NCBI RefSeq assembly: GCF_022829605.1
Contig: NZ_JAKSYD010000230.1
Location: forward strand, 1-64,000
DNA from: Methylobacterium sp. E-065
GTDB lineage: Bacteria > Pseudomonadota > Alphaproteobacteria > Rhizobiales > Beijerinckiaceae
Direction of reading: 5' to 3'
DNA length: 64,000 bases
Below the pieces are notes generated by a model that made no database searches, had not been told where the DNA came from, and saw only the letters and a program-made list of their open reading frames with translations. Shown here piece after piece: positions 26,255 to 34,384 of the stretch. A program made the position numbers and the translations under genes. Within the stretch, counting starts at the first letter, position 1; every line of letters starts with the position of its first letter.

Positions 26255-27391
26255 GTGCACTGACGCGATCAGAGGATTCACGTGGTGGGTGACGTGTGCG
26301 AGTCTGTGCGATGGCTCAGACCGTTTGCGTGCTCCTCGATGACACCGCCCAGTCACAGCTGACCGAGATCGCCGGGGATCGATCACGGCCCCTCAAACAC
26401 ATCCTGCGGGCCCGTATCGTTCTGCTCTCGGCCGAGCGTCTCAACGTACAGGACGTGGCCCGGCAGGCCGGTGTCAGTCGGCCCGCCGTCTGACGCTGGC
26501 AGCAGCGCTTTGCTGAGGAGGGCGTCGAAGGCTTGCTGCGCGACAGGACCCGCCCGCCAGGCATCCCACCCCATCCGACCCGAACGGTGGCCAAGGTGCT
26601 GGCGCTGACCTGCTCGGAGCCCCCCGGCGAGGTGACCCACTGGACCGGGCGCGCCGTCGCCCAGCAGACCGGGATCTCGTTGCGCTCCGTGCAGCGGATC
26701 TGGCAGGCGCATCGCCTGCAACCGCATCGGGTTCGCACCTTCAAACGATCCCACGATCCGGCCTTTGCCGAGAAGGTCGAGGATGTGGTCGGCCTCTACA
26801 TGGATCCGCCCGCCCATGCGGTCGTGCTCTCCATCGACGAGAAGAGCCAGATCCAGGCCCTGGAGCGCACCCGTCCCGACCAGCCGCTCGGACCAGGGCA
26901 TCCCGCCGCCCAGACCCATGACTACAGCCGTCACGGCACCACAACCCTGTTCGCCGCCTTGAACGTCTTGGAGGGCACCGTGCTCGGCCGCTGCATGCAG
27001 CGCCATCGCCATGGCGAGTTCATCCGCTTCCTGAACGCGGTCGAGGCCGCCGTGCCGGCGGGCAAGGTGATCCACGCGGTGCTCGACAACTACGGCAGCC
27101 ACAAGCACCCGAAGGTCCGCGCCTGGCTCGCCCGCCATCCGCGATGGACTTTCCACTTCACCCCGACATAGGCCTCATGGCTCAACGCCGTCGAGGGCTT
27201 CTTCTCCGCCCTCACACGCCGCCGGTTGCGACGCGGGACCTTCACCGGACTCGTCGACCTGCAGGCGGCCATCAAACGCTACATCGTCGAGCACAACCAA
27301 AGGCCCAGACCCTTCGTCTGGACCAAACCCGCCGCTGCCATCTTCGACGCTCTCAACCGAACCCTTGAACCATCCGTCTGAGTCAGTGCAC
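26255..27391 (+). mobile_element. IS630-family insertion sequence, 1137 bp, inactivated
   Basis: Terminal inverted repeats begin GTGCACTGAC at 26255 and, reversed, at 27391. Both are flanked by TA (26253-26254 and 27392-27393), the IS630 target duplication. Its single transposase gene is interrupted by two nonsense codons. It differs from the fragment at the left end of the window, so at least two IS630 types occur here. Confidence 0.88.
26311..27381 (+). pseudogene. IS630-family transposase with two nonsense codons
   Basis: Read through, the frame from ATG 26311 to TGA 27379-27381 encodes 356 residues. The N-terminal helix-turn-helix (HILRARIVLLSAERLNVQDV) and the DDE parts (VVLSIDEKSQIQALERTRPD, AVLDNYGSHK, LNAVEGFFSALT) are all recognisable. 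TGA at codon 61 stands where relatives have tryptophan (VSRPAV-stop-RWQQRF). TAG at codon 287 interrupts HFTPT-stop-ASWLNAVEG. There are no frameshifts. With two independent stops the copy cannot move by itself, though a related transposase could act on its ends. Confidence 0.9.
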
Positions 27392-27626
27392 TAGTCGACG
27401 GAGCTTGAGTAGCATGGCGCTCCACCAAGAAGGCCATTGACGCTCTATTGCCACGCAAGAAGATAGAGATGCGCTTGAGCCACGGGAACTTCTCCAACAA
27501 AGTGGACAAGGCCTACAGGCGGCGTCCCGAGGACTGACGGGTCGGAGCCAGCGACGCCGCCGGCGCCCCTTACGGATCCGAGGGTTCTGCTGCTAAGCTC
27601 GAACCCGTGCGGGGGAACGAGTCTCG

Positions 27627-30233
27627 ATGGCGGCGACGGGTTCGGTCTTCGAGATCATCCTGCAATGGTCGAGGAATAAGCCTGACTGGCAGCGGGACGC
27701 CCTACGTCGCATAGTGGCCAAGCGCACCCTCGACGCCGACGATCACCAAGAGCTTGCACTGCTCTGCAAGAGGGGATGTGGCTTTCCCGGTATCGAGGTG
27801 ACACCGTCGCCCTTGGGCGCCGAGCATGTTCCGTCCATGGCCACCGCCGGTGAGAAGGTAGCGCTGACCTCGATCAGGGATGTCATGGGCGTCAATCGGC
27901 TCGCTCCCGGCCAGGAACTCTCGTTTGAACCCGATGGAATTACGATCGTCTACGGCGACAACGGGGTAGGAAAATCCGGGTATGCCCGCATCCTGAAGCG
28001 GGCGTGCCGGGCACGTTCCCCCGGCGAGATCCTGCCGAATGCCTTCGGCGGCGGTGCCGATGCGGGATCCGCCACGATCGGATGCGTCGTATCGGGCGAT
28101 CCGATCGCGCCGCTGGCCTGGACCGACGCGGGCTCTCCCCACGCCATCCTTTCCAGCGTCAGCGTCTTCGACCGCGAATGCGGAATGGTCCATGTGCGCG
28201 AGAGGAACGAGGTCGCGTTCCGTCCGTTCGGGCTCGACATCCCCGATGAGCTCGCCGGTGTCTGCCAAGCGATCCGCACGGCGCTGACGGCGGAACAGGG
28301 GGCGCTTGAGCAGGCGCGGGATTCGGCGTTCACGGAACCCGCGTTCGGGTCTGGGACCCGGGTCGGGCGGCTTCTCGGCGCGCTCGCTCCGGGTACCGAC
28401 CTCGGACCCCTGGAAAAGCTGTCGAACCTGTCAGCGGAGGAGCGCGCAAGGCTTCGCCGGCTTGAGGAGGACCTGGCCCGCGACCTGGTCCGGGCCTCAG
28501 GGGAGCAGCGCGAGCTGGCCCGGGCCGTACGCCGCCTCTCCGAGGAGCTTGATAGGGTCTTCGGGGCGGTGTCGGATGCGGAGCTCGCGCAGCTTGCGGC
28601 GCTCGCCGGGACCGCCCGCTCCAAACGCTCCGCCGCCTCGCTCGCGGCCGAACGCGCCTTCGGCGGAAGCGCCCTGAAGGGGGTCGGGGAGGCGACCTGG
28701 CGAGCCCTATGGGACGCGGCGCGGCATTACTCGGAGCATGTCGCCTACGAGGGGCACGACTTCCCGCGGACGGACGCGGAAGCGGTCTGCGTGCTCTGCC
28801 ACCAGCCGATCTCCGAAGGGACCGGGGATCTGAAGCTGACCTTTGAGGAGTTTGTGAAGGCCGACAGCGAGCGCGAGGCGCGGAAGGCCGAGGTCGCCTA
28901 CGAGGAAGCCCTGGGGAAGCTGTCGGGTCTGTCGCTGCGGATGTCCGGGTTTCCGCTGCGCCGCCAGCTGTCGGTGACCCATCCAGATGTCGCCGCCGCG
29001 ATCCTGCGCGGGCTGGCGACCGTCCGGCTTCGGCGATGGATCTGCACGCGGGCACTCGCCGACCGCGGGGCGGGTCCAATGCCCGTGGTTGCGGCCGGCA
29101 TCATCGGCACGCTGACGACTCTTGCGGATGATACGCAGGCCTATGCCAAGGAGCTTCTGACGGCGGTCGATCCCGCCGGTCGGGTACGGCTGGTTGCGGA
29201 ACGGGACGAGTTGCGTGACCGCGCACTCTTGGAGGCACTGCTGCCGAAGGCGAGGATCGAGGTGGCACGGCTGAGCGAGCTGGCGGGTTTGAAGGACTGC
29301 CTGTCCGAGATGGCGACGAATGCCATCACGACGCTCGGCAACACGATCGCCGACAAGGTCATCACGCCGAAGGTCCGCGATCGCTTTCAGGAAGAAATCC
29401 AGAAGCTGGCCGCCCACAGGGTGAGGGTCGACATCGTCCGTTCGGGCGGCAGGTACGGCTCCCCGCAGTACCAGGTCCGGCTGTTCGCCAACGAGAGGGC
29501 GAAGGTCGGCGAGATCCTGAGCGAGGGCGAGCAGACCTGCGTGGCCCTGGCCGCCTTCCTGACCGAGCTCGCTACCGCGGCTCATGGATCGACGCTGGTC
29601 TTCGACGATCCGGTCTCCTCGCTGGACCATCGGTGGCGGCGCAAGGTCGCCGAGCGGCTGGTCGAGGAAGGGGGCGTCCGGCAGATTATCGTCTTCACGC
29701 ATGACCTCGTCTTCCTGAACGACCTGCATGCGCTGTCAATCGACGGCAGGATCCCGGTCTCCCTGATCTCGCTCACCCACACCTCTGCCGGCGCGGGCGT
29801 CGTGAACCAGGGACTGCCCTGGATCGGGGCTAAGGTCCGGGAGCGCCTCGACGCTCTTGAGAAGGACGCACGGGCGGCCAAGGTCCTCTACGACGACAAT
29901 CGGGATGATGAGTACGGGGCTGCGGCCTCCCACTTCTTCAGCAGGTTACGAAGCACGTGGGAACGGGCCCTTGAGGAGGTGGCCTTCAACTGCGTCATCC
30001 AAAGGCACCGCGACTACATCAGCACCAAGGACCTGAGAAAGGTGGCGAGCCTGACCGTTGCCAACGTCGAGGATTTCGCCGCCGGCTTCAAACGGTGCTG
30101 CGATCAGACGGAAGCCCACGATCCATCTCCCGGGCGGAACGCTGCTCCCCTGCGCCCAGACGAACTGCTCAAGGCCGTCGGGGACCTGAGGGCCTGGGTG
30201 GACCAGCTTCGTGAGCAGCAAAAGGGCGTTTGA
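27627..30233 (+). CDS. Large SMC-like ATPase with CxxC hook; candidate RloC-like defence protein
   Basis: 868 residues. A helical N-terminal domain of about 100 residues (ILQWSRNKPDWQRDALRRIV) precedes Walker A GDNGVGKSG near 110-118. A coiled-coil region (near 250-330) and a CVLCHQ motif near 388-391 follow, as in zinc-hook proteins. The second ATPase lobe has the ABC signature LSEGEQT near 631, Walker B TLVFDDPVSSLD near 657-668 and an H-loop FTHD near 690. The last 170 residues contain RSTWE near 775-779 and histidines near 794 and 831; PrrC and RloC anticodon nucleases use an Arg-x3-Glu plus His triad in this place. Size and layout resemble RloC, but nuclease assignment is inference. It stands alone 246 bases after a dead IS. 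Confidence 0.75.
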   Translation: MAATGSVFEIILQWSRNKPDWQRDALRRIVAKRTLDADDHQELALLCKRGCGFPGIEVTPSPLGAEHVPSMATAGEKVALTSIRDVMGVNRLAPGQELSFEPDGITIVYGDNGVGKSGYARILKRACRARSPGEILPNAFGGGADAGSATIGCVVSGDPIAPLAWTDAGSPHAILSSVSVFDRECGMVHVRERNEVAFRPFGLDIPDELAGVCQAIRTALTAEQGALEQARDSAFTEPAFGSGTRVGRLLGALAPGTDLGPLEKLSNLSAEERARLRRLEEDLARDLVRASGEQRELARAVRRLSEELDRVFGAVSDAELAQLAALAGTARSKRSAASLAAERAFGGSALKGVGEATWRALWDAARHYSEHVAYEGHDFPRTDAEAVCVLCHQPISEGTGDLKLTFEEFVKADSEREARKAEVAYEEALGKLSGLSLRMSGFPLRRQLSVTHPDVAAAILRGLATVRLRRWICTRALADRGAGPMPVVAAGIIGTLTTLADDTQAYAKELLTAVDPAGRVRLVAERDELRDRALLEALLPKARIEVARLSELAGLKDCLSEMATNAITTLGNTIADKVITPKVRDRFQEEIQKLAAHRVRVDIVRSGGRYGSPQYQVRLFANERAKVGEILSEGEQTCVALAAFLTELATAAHGSTLVFDDPVSSLDHRWRRKVAERLVEEGGVRQIIVFTHDLVFLNDLHALSIDGRIPVSLISLTHTSAGAGVVNQGLPWIGAKVRERLDALEKDARAAKVLYDDNRDDEYGAAASHFFSRLRSTWERALEEVAFNCVIQRHRDYISTKDLRKVASLTVANVEDFAAGFKRCCDQTEAHDPSPGRNAAPLRPDELLKAVGDLRAWVDQLREQQKGV

Positions 30234-30446
30234 CGGCCTTCTGTCATCGTCGCCTACCGCAGTAGGTGCCGCGGCCACCTGGTTGAGATCGACGGCGCCC
30301 TCCGCCGCGGCAGCCTGGCCCTGCTAGCCCCCGACACCATGCAAGGCCCCTTTCTAATGATCGCCGAGCGGATCCCCGACGCGCTGACCACCTCGACCTT
30401 CGAGCGGGATGCCGACCGGAACATCGCAGGCCGCGACGAGCCCTGA
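30234..30446 (+). other. Short intergenic stretch with a possible 3' gene remnant
   Basis: From about 30249 one frame is open to TGA 30444-30446 and reads like protein (RGHLVEIDGALRRGSLALLA, then TSTFERDADRNIAGRDEP), but has no start codon or ribosome site. It may be the end of a lost gene. Family unknown. Confidence 0.3.
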
Positions 30447-30462
30447 TGCGCCTTAACGGTTT

Positions 30463-30880
30463 TCACCTATCAATCGGATTTGGAGGTACGGGCCCCGGCC
30501 TACCGCCGATAGGCATCGTGCCAGGAGTGGTCGTCCCACCATCGACGAGAAGGGTGTCGCCGACGATGTAGTCGGACAGGTCGCAGGCTAGGAACGCGAT
30601 GGCTGAGGCGATGTCCTCGACCCGTCCGATGCGACCATACGGGATCTGCGACACCGCACTGCGCAGATTTTTACCCTGCATCTGGCCCGCGTTAATGCCG
30701 GTCCTCACGGCGCCGGGTCGATGGCGTTCACGCGCAACCCGCGCGGGGCGAATTCCTGGGCGAGGGTGCACATCAGCGTCGTCGTGCCGCCCTTCGAGGC
30801 CGCGTAATTAACGTGATCGCCCCACGGGATGCAGTCGTGTGACCTGAAGGCTCCCGACGCGATGGGAACCAGCGTCGTCG
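30463..30880 (-). pseudogene. Short-chain dehydrogenase, truncated and frameshifted
   Basis: Two frames together give the C-terminal half of a glucose 1-dehydrogenase-like SDR. One has IPWGDHVNYAASKGGTTTLM with the catalytic YxxxK, continuing to LAQEFAPRGLRVNAID. Near 30720 the reading shifts to PGAVRTGINAGQMQG, then PYGRIGRVEDIASAIAFLA and DYIVGDTLLVDGG. The NAD-binding N-terminal 120-130 residues are absent. It cannot make an active enzyme. Confidence 0.8.
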
Positions 30881-30968
30881 GCTGACTTCCCGGCTATTGA
30901 GCCAGCCCCGGCTTCTGTTCACTTCCGGCCGTTTGTAGTTCGCGCCGATCAGTGTAACAGGCAATTTT

Positions 30969-31682
30969 TCAAATATCAAAAATCGCCTTTTCATCGTCTA
31001 TCGAAGGTAACCGGGGGCTCCTAAGCAGTCTCAATCTTTCATGTCTTACATATGCTGCCCTTTCAATTTGTCCTCTTAGTGAACTTTGCATGATTTCACC
31101 GGGGACAGTTTCGAGAATATCTGAAATTGTTTGATATTTTATTGGTAAAAACAACCTCTTTTTCAGGACGCTTTTATTGAGAGGTTCCTTCCCCCAATAT
31201 GTTTTTAAATCACGAATGACAGGCTGGATTTGATCGAGCACGGCTGCTCCGTGTAATCGTGTGAATTCTAAGTGATCCATATCTTGATCGTCATCGTGCA
31301 TCCGATTTATATCTCTCAAACAACATGCAGGAAATCCGTTTACATACAGATTCGACTCTGGTCTTGACAGACTAAATCTGAGATCAGTTGATATTTCTTG
31401 ACAGTCAACTATTCCGAATGCGACGGCCTTAACGAGTAGGTCAACATCTTCAGTAAGTCGCTTGGGTCCAATTTTTATGAAAGGTAGCTTCTGTTCTCGC
31501 TGATACATACAGGCTTGTACGAAGCCGACAGCATCCAAATCAAAATTATGCCCAGTGAAGATTGCGCGAATTCTGAGTTCGATGTCGGACGGCGCAAGCT
31601 GATTTATATCAGCAAATACTCGAGGTTTTTCTATTTCCTCGTGAAATATTTTGTAGAATTCTGCGCTTCCGATACCTATCAT
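30969..31682 (-). CDS. AT-rich orphan protein, function unknown
   Basis: 237 residues from ATG 31682. Base and codon use differ sharply from all neighbours (many AAA, TTT, ATT and AGA codons), which marks recent transfer from a lower-GC source. It is soluble, with patterns such as RLTEDVDLLVKAVAFGIVDC, RDINRMHDDDQDMDHLEFTR and LFLPIKYQTISDILETVPGE. No family is recognised. It sits between the SDR remnant and the MqsRA operon; AT-rich single genes in such places often encode defence or toxin functions, but nothing in the sequence proves that. Confidence 0.65.
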   Translation of the reverse strand: MIGIGSAEFYKIFHEEIEKPRVFADINQLAPSDIELRIRAIFTGHNFDLDAVGFVQACMYQREQKLPFIKIGPKRLTEDVDLLVKAVAFGIVDCQEISTDLRFSLSRPESNLYVNGFPACCLRDINRMHDDDQDMDHLEFTRLHGAAVLDQIQPVIRDLKTYWGKEPLNKSVLKKRLFLPIKYQTISDILETVPGEIMQSSLRGQIERAAYVRHERLRLLRSPRLPSIDDEKAIFDI

Positions 31683-31880
31683 GCCATTATTATCTCTCGT
31701 TGAGAGTTTCGCGTAGCGAATGCGTGATAATTAGTCCGGGATGGATATGTACAAGTACAATACAATCCGATGAGATAGATCGCGTGACAACGCTTATAGC
31801 TTCTTAGATGCGCTTTCATCAAAACCCCGTCACCAAGGTTACAGCAAATCGCCGCGGCACACCGAAACTGATGCCCGGGC

Positions 31881-32546
31881 TCAGGCCTTGAGCGCCTCGA
31901 TGCTGTCGAGGAGGTCTGGGCCGCCGGTCCGGCGGGCGCTCCACTTGCGGAAGATCGCGAGGACACTGCGATCGGTGATGCCGTGGCGGGCTGGGTTGTT
32001 CTCGTCCAGGACGCGCCGGAGCCGGGCGGGGACGTCGCGGTGCCAGAACTTGGTATGGTTCGGGCCGACCTCGCGTCCGAGTTCCTGGTAGGCGCCGTTG
32101 CCCGCCCAGCGCAGGCCCTTGGCGCCGAGCAGGGTACCGATCTCGCTGGCGCGGAAGTCGAGCTTCCGGCCGATACTGCCCGCGGTACAGATGTAGACCA
32201 CTGCGGACTCCGCGGAGACGGTGGGCAGGTCCGGGGCGGCGCTCTCGCCGCCGACGCGGGCGAAGGCCTCCTCCGCCTTGCCGGTCCGGACGCCGTGCAT
32301 CTCGGTGACGAGGAGCTCGACGCCGCGGGTGAGCCGCTCAATGAGCTCGCCTTGCCGCTGGAGGCGCTCATCCTGTTCCCGGACACGCGCTAGATGCTCA
32401 CCGCGCTCGGCGCGGAGGATCTCGTTCTGCTCCCGGAACTGTGCCGCGATGGTCTCTCCCACGTCGCGCCGGAAATCCTCCATATCCGCGAGGGGTTTCC
32501 TCGGCGGAAGGTGGTGGAGCACGCCCATGGGAGGCTTCTCGCTCAT
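31881..32546 (-). CDS. Coiled-coil protein overlapping the MqsA gene, third gene of the operon
   Basis: 221 residues from ATG 32546, which overlaps the mqsA stop as ATGA. Residues 20-85 form a charged coiled coil (DVGETIAAQFREQNEILRAE). The C-terminal 110 residues hold RKLDFRASEIGTLLGAKGLR, then GAYQELGREVG and TKFWHRDVPARLRRVL. This loosely resembles the DNA-binding C-terminal domain of phage antirepressors (KilA-C), but the match is weak. The overlap means it is made with the toxin-antitoxin pair. It might be a third partner or an adaptor. Confidence 0.6.
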   Translation of the reverse strand: MSEKPPMGVLHHLPPRKPLADMEDFRRDVGETIAAQFREQNEILRAERGEHLARVREQDERLQRQGELIERLTRGVELLVTEMHGVRTGKAEEAFARVGGESAAPDLPTVSAESAVVYICTAGSIGRKLDFRASEIGTLLGAKGLRWAGNGAYQELGREVGPNHTKFWHRDVPARLRRVLDENNPARHGITDRSVLAIFRKWSARRTGGPDLLDSIEALKA

Positions 32547-33145
32547 GCGGCGACGGCTTCCGGGTTCGCGTGGTTACCGTGGAAGGCGTCGAAGGCCGCG
32601 TCGGCAGCGAGGGCGGCGAAGCGCTCGTGGTCGATCTCGGTGCGCCGCCCGAGGGCGTCGCGCATGACGGCGTGGGCGCGCTTGCGATCGTCAAGCTCGA
32701 TCTGGGCGAAGACGCCCTCGGCCTCCGGGTTTACGACCCCGGCCGCAAGCATCTCGCGGCGGGCGAGGTAGGGGTCCCGGGCTAGGGCTCGGATGTAGCG
32801 GTCGGCGACCTTGCTCTGAGGAACCTTGCCGCGCTCCCAGCGGGTCCAGGTCTTCGGGCCGGTGGAGAGGATCTGTTCCATGTCGGCCTGGCGGAGCTTG
32901 TACTTGAGGCGGATGGCGTTGAGCTCGGCGGCGGACAGGAGCCCGTCCATCTCTCGCACGGCGTTGGCGACGGCGAGCTCGTGCTCGGAGATCTGAGAGC
33001 CCTGATAGCTGACGTTCCCGCATTCGGCACAGGCCATGCGACGGTCCTGGATGGCGAGGCTCTTCCCCGACCGTTCGACCACGAAGGGCTCGACGCGCTC
33101 GCAGACCGCGATCGCCTCGCAGGCTTGGCAGGCCTCCATCGTCAT
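32543..33145 (-). CDS. MqsA-family antitoxin, long form
   Basis: 200 residues from ATG 33145, overlapping the toxin stop as ATGA. The N-terminal zinc ribbon has CQAC near residue 6 and CAEC near 40, then the YgiT/MqsA helix-turn-helix: LNAIRLKYKLRQADMEQILS, then GPKTWTRWERGKVPQS. MqsA binds and neutralises MqsR and represses the operon through the HTH. Canonical MqsA has about 131 residues; the extra 65 at the C-terminus (ARREMLAAGVVNPEAEGVFA...) are unusual and may contact the third gene product. Confidence 0.82.
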   Translation of the reverse strand: MTMEACQACEAIAVCERVEPFVVERSGKSLAIQDRRMACAECGNVSYQGSQISEHELAVANAVREMDGLLSAAELNAIRLKYKLRQADMEQILSTGPKTWTRWERGKVPQSKVADRYIRALARDPYLARREMLAAGVVNPEAEGVFAQIELDDRKRAHAVMRDALGRRTEIDHERFAALAADAAFDAFHGNHANPEAVAA

Positions 33146-33459
33146 CGATCGATATCCTTCTTGAATGAGGTGACGACCAGGACGTCAGCGCCGGTGACCA
33201 GCAGCTTCAGGAACATCCAGTCGGCGCAGTCGTCGACCCAGATCGAGTAGTAGTCCGACACGGTGGTCGGGTGGTGTCTTCGCGTCGGCTCGGACTTGCT
33301 GAAGTGCGCCTCGCCCAATTCCGTCTGGATGATCGCCCGCAGGTCGTCCGTGTCGAGCTTACGGGTCCTGAGCTCTTCGAGGACGGGAGAAAAGAACGAA
33401 CAGGCCTCCTCGTCGGCGGCGAGCGCGCGGACCTTTGCCAGGGGATTGTGCGGCGTCAT
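33142..33459 (-). CDS. MqsR-family mRNA interferase toxin
   Basis: 105 residues from ATG 33459, preceded by GGAGG four bases earlier. The RelE-like fold of MqsR is suggested by LRAIIQTELGEAHFSKSEPT and the end VDDCADWMFLKLLVTGADVL then VVTSFKKD; many MqsR proteins end in a similar VISFKE strand. MqsR cleaves mRNA at GCU sites when released from MqsA. Toxin-first order, as in E. coli mqsRA, supports the call. Sequence similarity to the E. coli protein is low, so the family name rests mainly on the neighbouring antitoxin. Confidence 0.7.
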   Translation of the reverse strand: MTPHNPLAKVRALAADEEACSFFSPVLEELRTRKLDTDDLRAIIQTELGEAHFSKSEPTRRHHPTTVSDYYSIWVDDCADWMFLKLLVTGADVLVVTSFKKDIDR

Positions 33460-33882
33460 CCAGCCTCCAAGAGGTAGCACCATGCTACCCGAACTTCAAC
33501 CGCGGCATTCTGCTGAGGCTGGCGGCCCGGCTCCCTTGGTTGATCCCCGGTAAGCGTGGCCTGGAGGGTTTTACGCATGGGCCGGTGCGCGGTTCCGTCC
33601 CTTCGTGGAAGGGGCCGCCCGTGCCTAACCCAGCTCCATCTTCGGCTTGTCGGACGATCGCCAGGACCGGTTCCAAACTAGGTGCGCAGCATGTCCGATG
33701 CCCGGTCCCGCTCCTCGCCGACCTGCTCGGGCGGCCGGGAATCGCGACGCTACGGCGACCCCAGACGCAGAGGGGGGCGACGTCTCCGCGGACGCACCCC
33801 CGAGCATGTCGGCATTCGGATAGGCGCCCTGGGACGCCCGTCCGGCATGTACGAGCGCCTCCGGATCGTCCATAAGGCAGTC
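33460..33882. other. Intergenic region between the MqsRA operon and the metal-efflux block
   Basis: Open frames here are short, arginine-rich and without ribosome sites. The left end should carry the MqsRA promoter, the right end that of the metal-efflux operon. No IS ends or tRNA sequence were recognised. Confidence 0.45.
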
Positions 33883-34245
33883 ATGAGCGCGGGATTCCCG
33901 ATCAGGGCCTACGAGGCGTCGCGCGGCTGGTGGGCGACCGCCGTCCGCCTGCTGTCGTTCGTCCTCCTCCTGGCGCTCATGGCGCCCTGTGCGATTTCCT
34001 CCGCCGACGCCCATCGCCTTCCTGATCACGCGCCCGCGTTCGCCACGTCCTCGCATAAGGGTGCGCCGGACCAGCCCGACGGGTGCCCGGCCTGCCATGC
34101 GACCTGCGGCTGCCATCTGGCCATTGGCATCGAGGCGTCACCCGGGATTCCGATCGCCACCGCCGGACGCCCGTCCTATGCCACGGCCGACGTCACCGTA
34201 GCCTCGATCTCCGCCGGTCGCCTTCCAAGGCCCCCTCGCGCCTGA
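33883..34245 (+). CDS. Small exported or membrane-anchored Cys/His-rich protein (DUF2946-like)
   Basis: 120 residues from ATG 33883; ATG 33847 is an alternative. A hydrophobic segment at about 20-38 (LLSFVLLLALMAPCAISSAD) acts as signal or anchor. After it come several His and Cys residues (DGCPACHATCGCH) that could bind metal in the periplasm. Small proteins of this kind (DUF2946-like) often precede CzcCBA or CusCBA operons. It lies 139 bases before the CzcB-type gene. Family assignment is tentative, the metal link comes from context. Confidence 0.6.
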   Translation: MSAGFPIRAYEASRGWWATAVRLLSFVLLLALMAPCAISSADAHRLPDHAPAFATSSHKGAPDQPDGCPACHATCGCHLAIGIEASPGIPIATAGRPSYATADVTVASISAGRLPRPPRA

Positions 34246-34384
34246 GGCGGCACCGCCACGGCCGTGGCGGATGCAGACCGGACATCCCAGCGGATGCCGG
34301 CTCCTTGAGCGAGCTTGACTTGAACCGGACCGTCGACCCAGCCCCAGGCGGTGACCGCGGTCCTATGCGAACGGCCTCCCTTCC

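Noticed and set aside
33847..33882. Longer start (ATG 33847) for the small Cys/His-rich protein
   Set aside because: The later ATG has a better ribosome site and places the hydrophobic segment at a normal distance for a signal or anchor.
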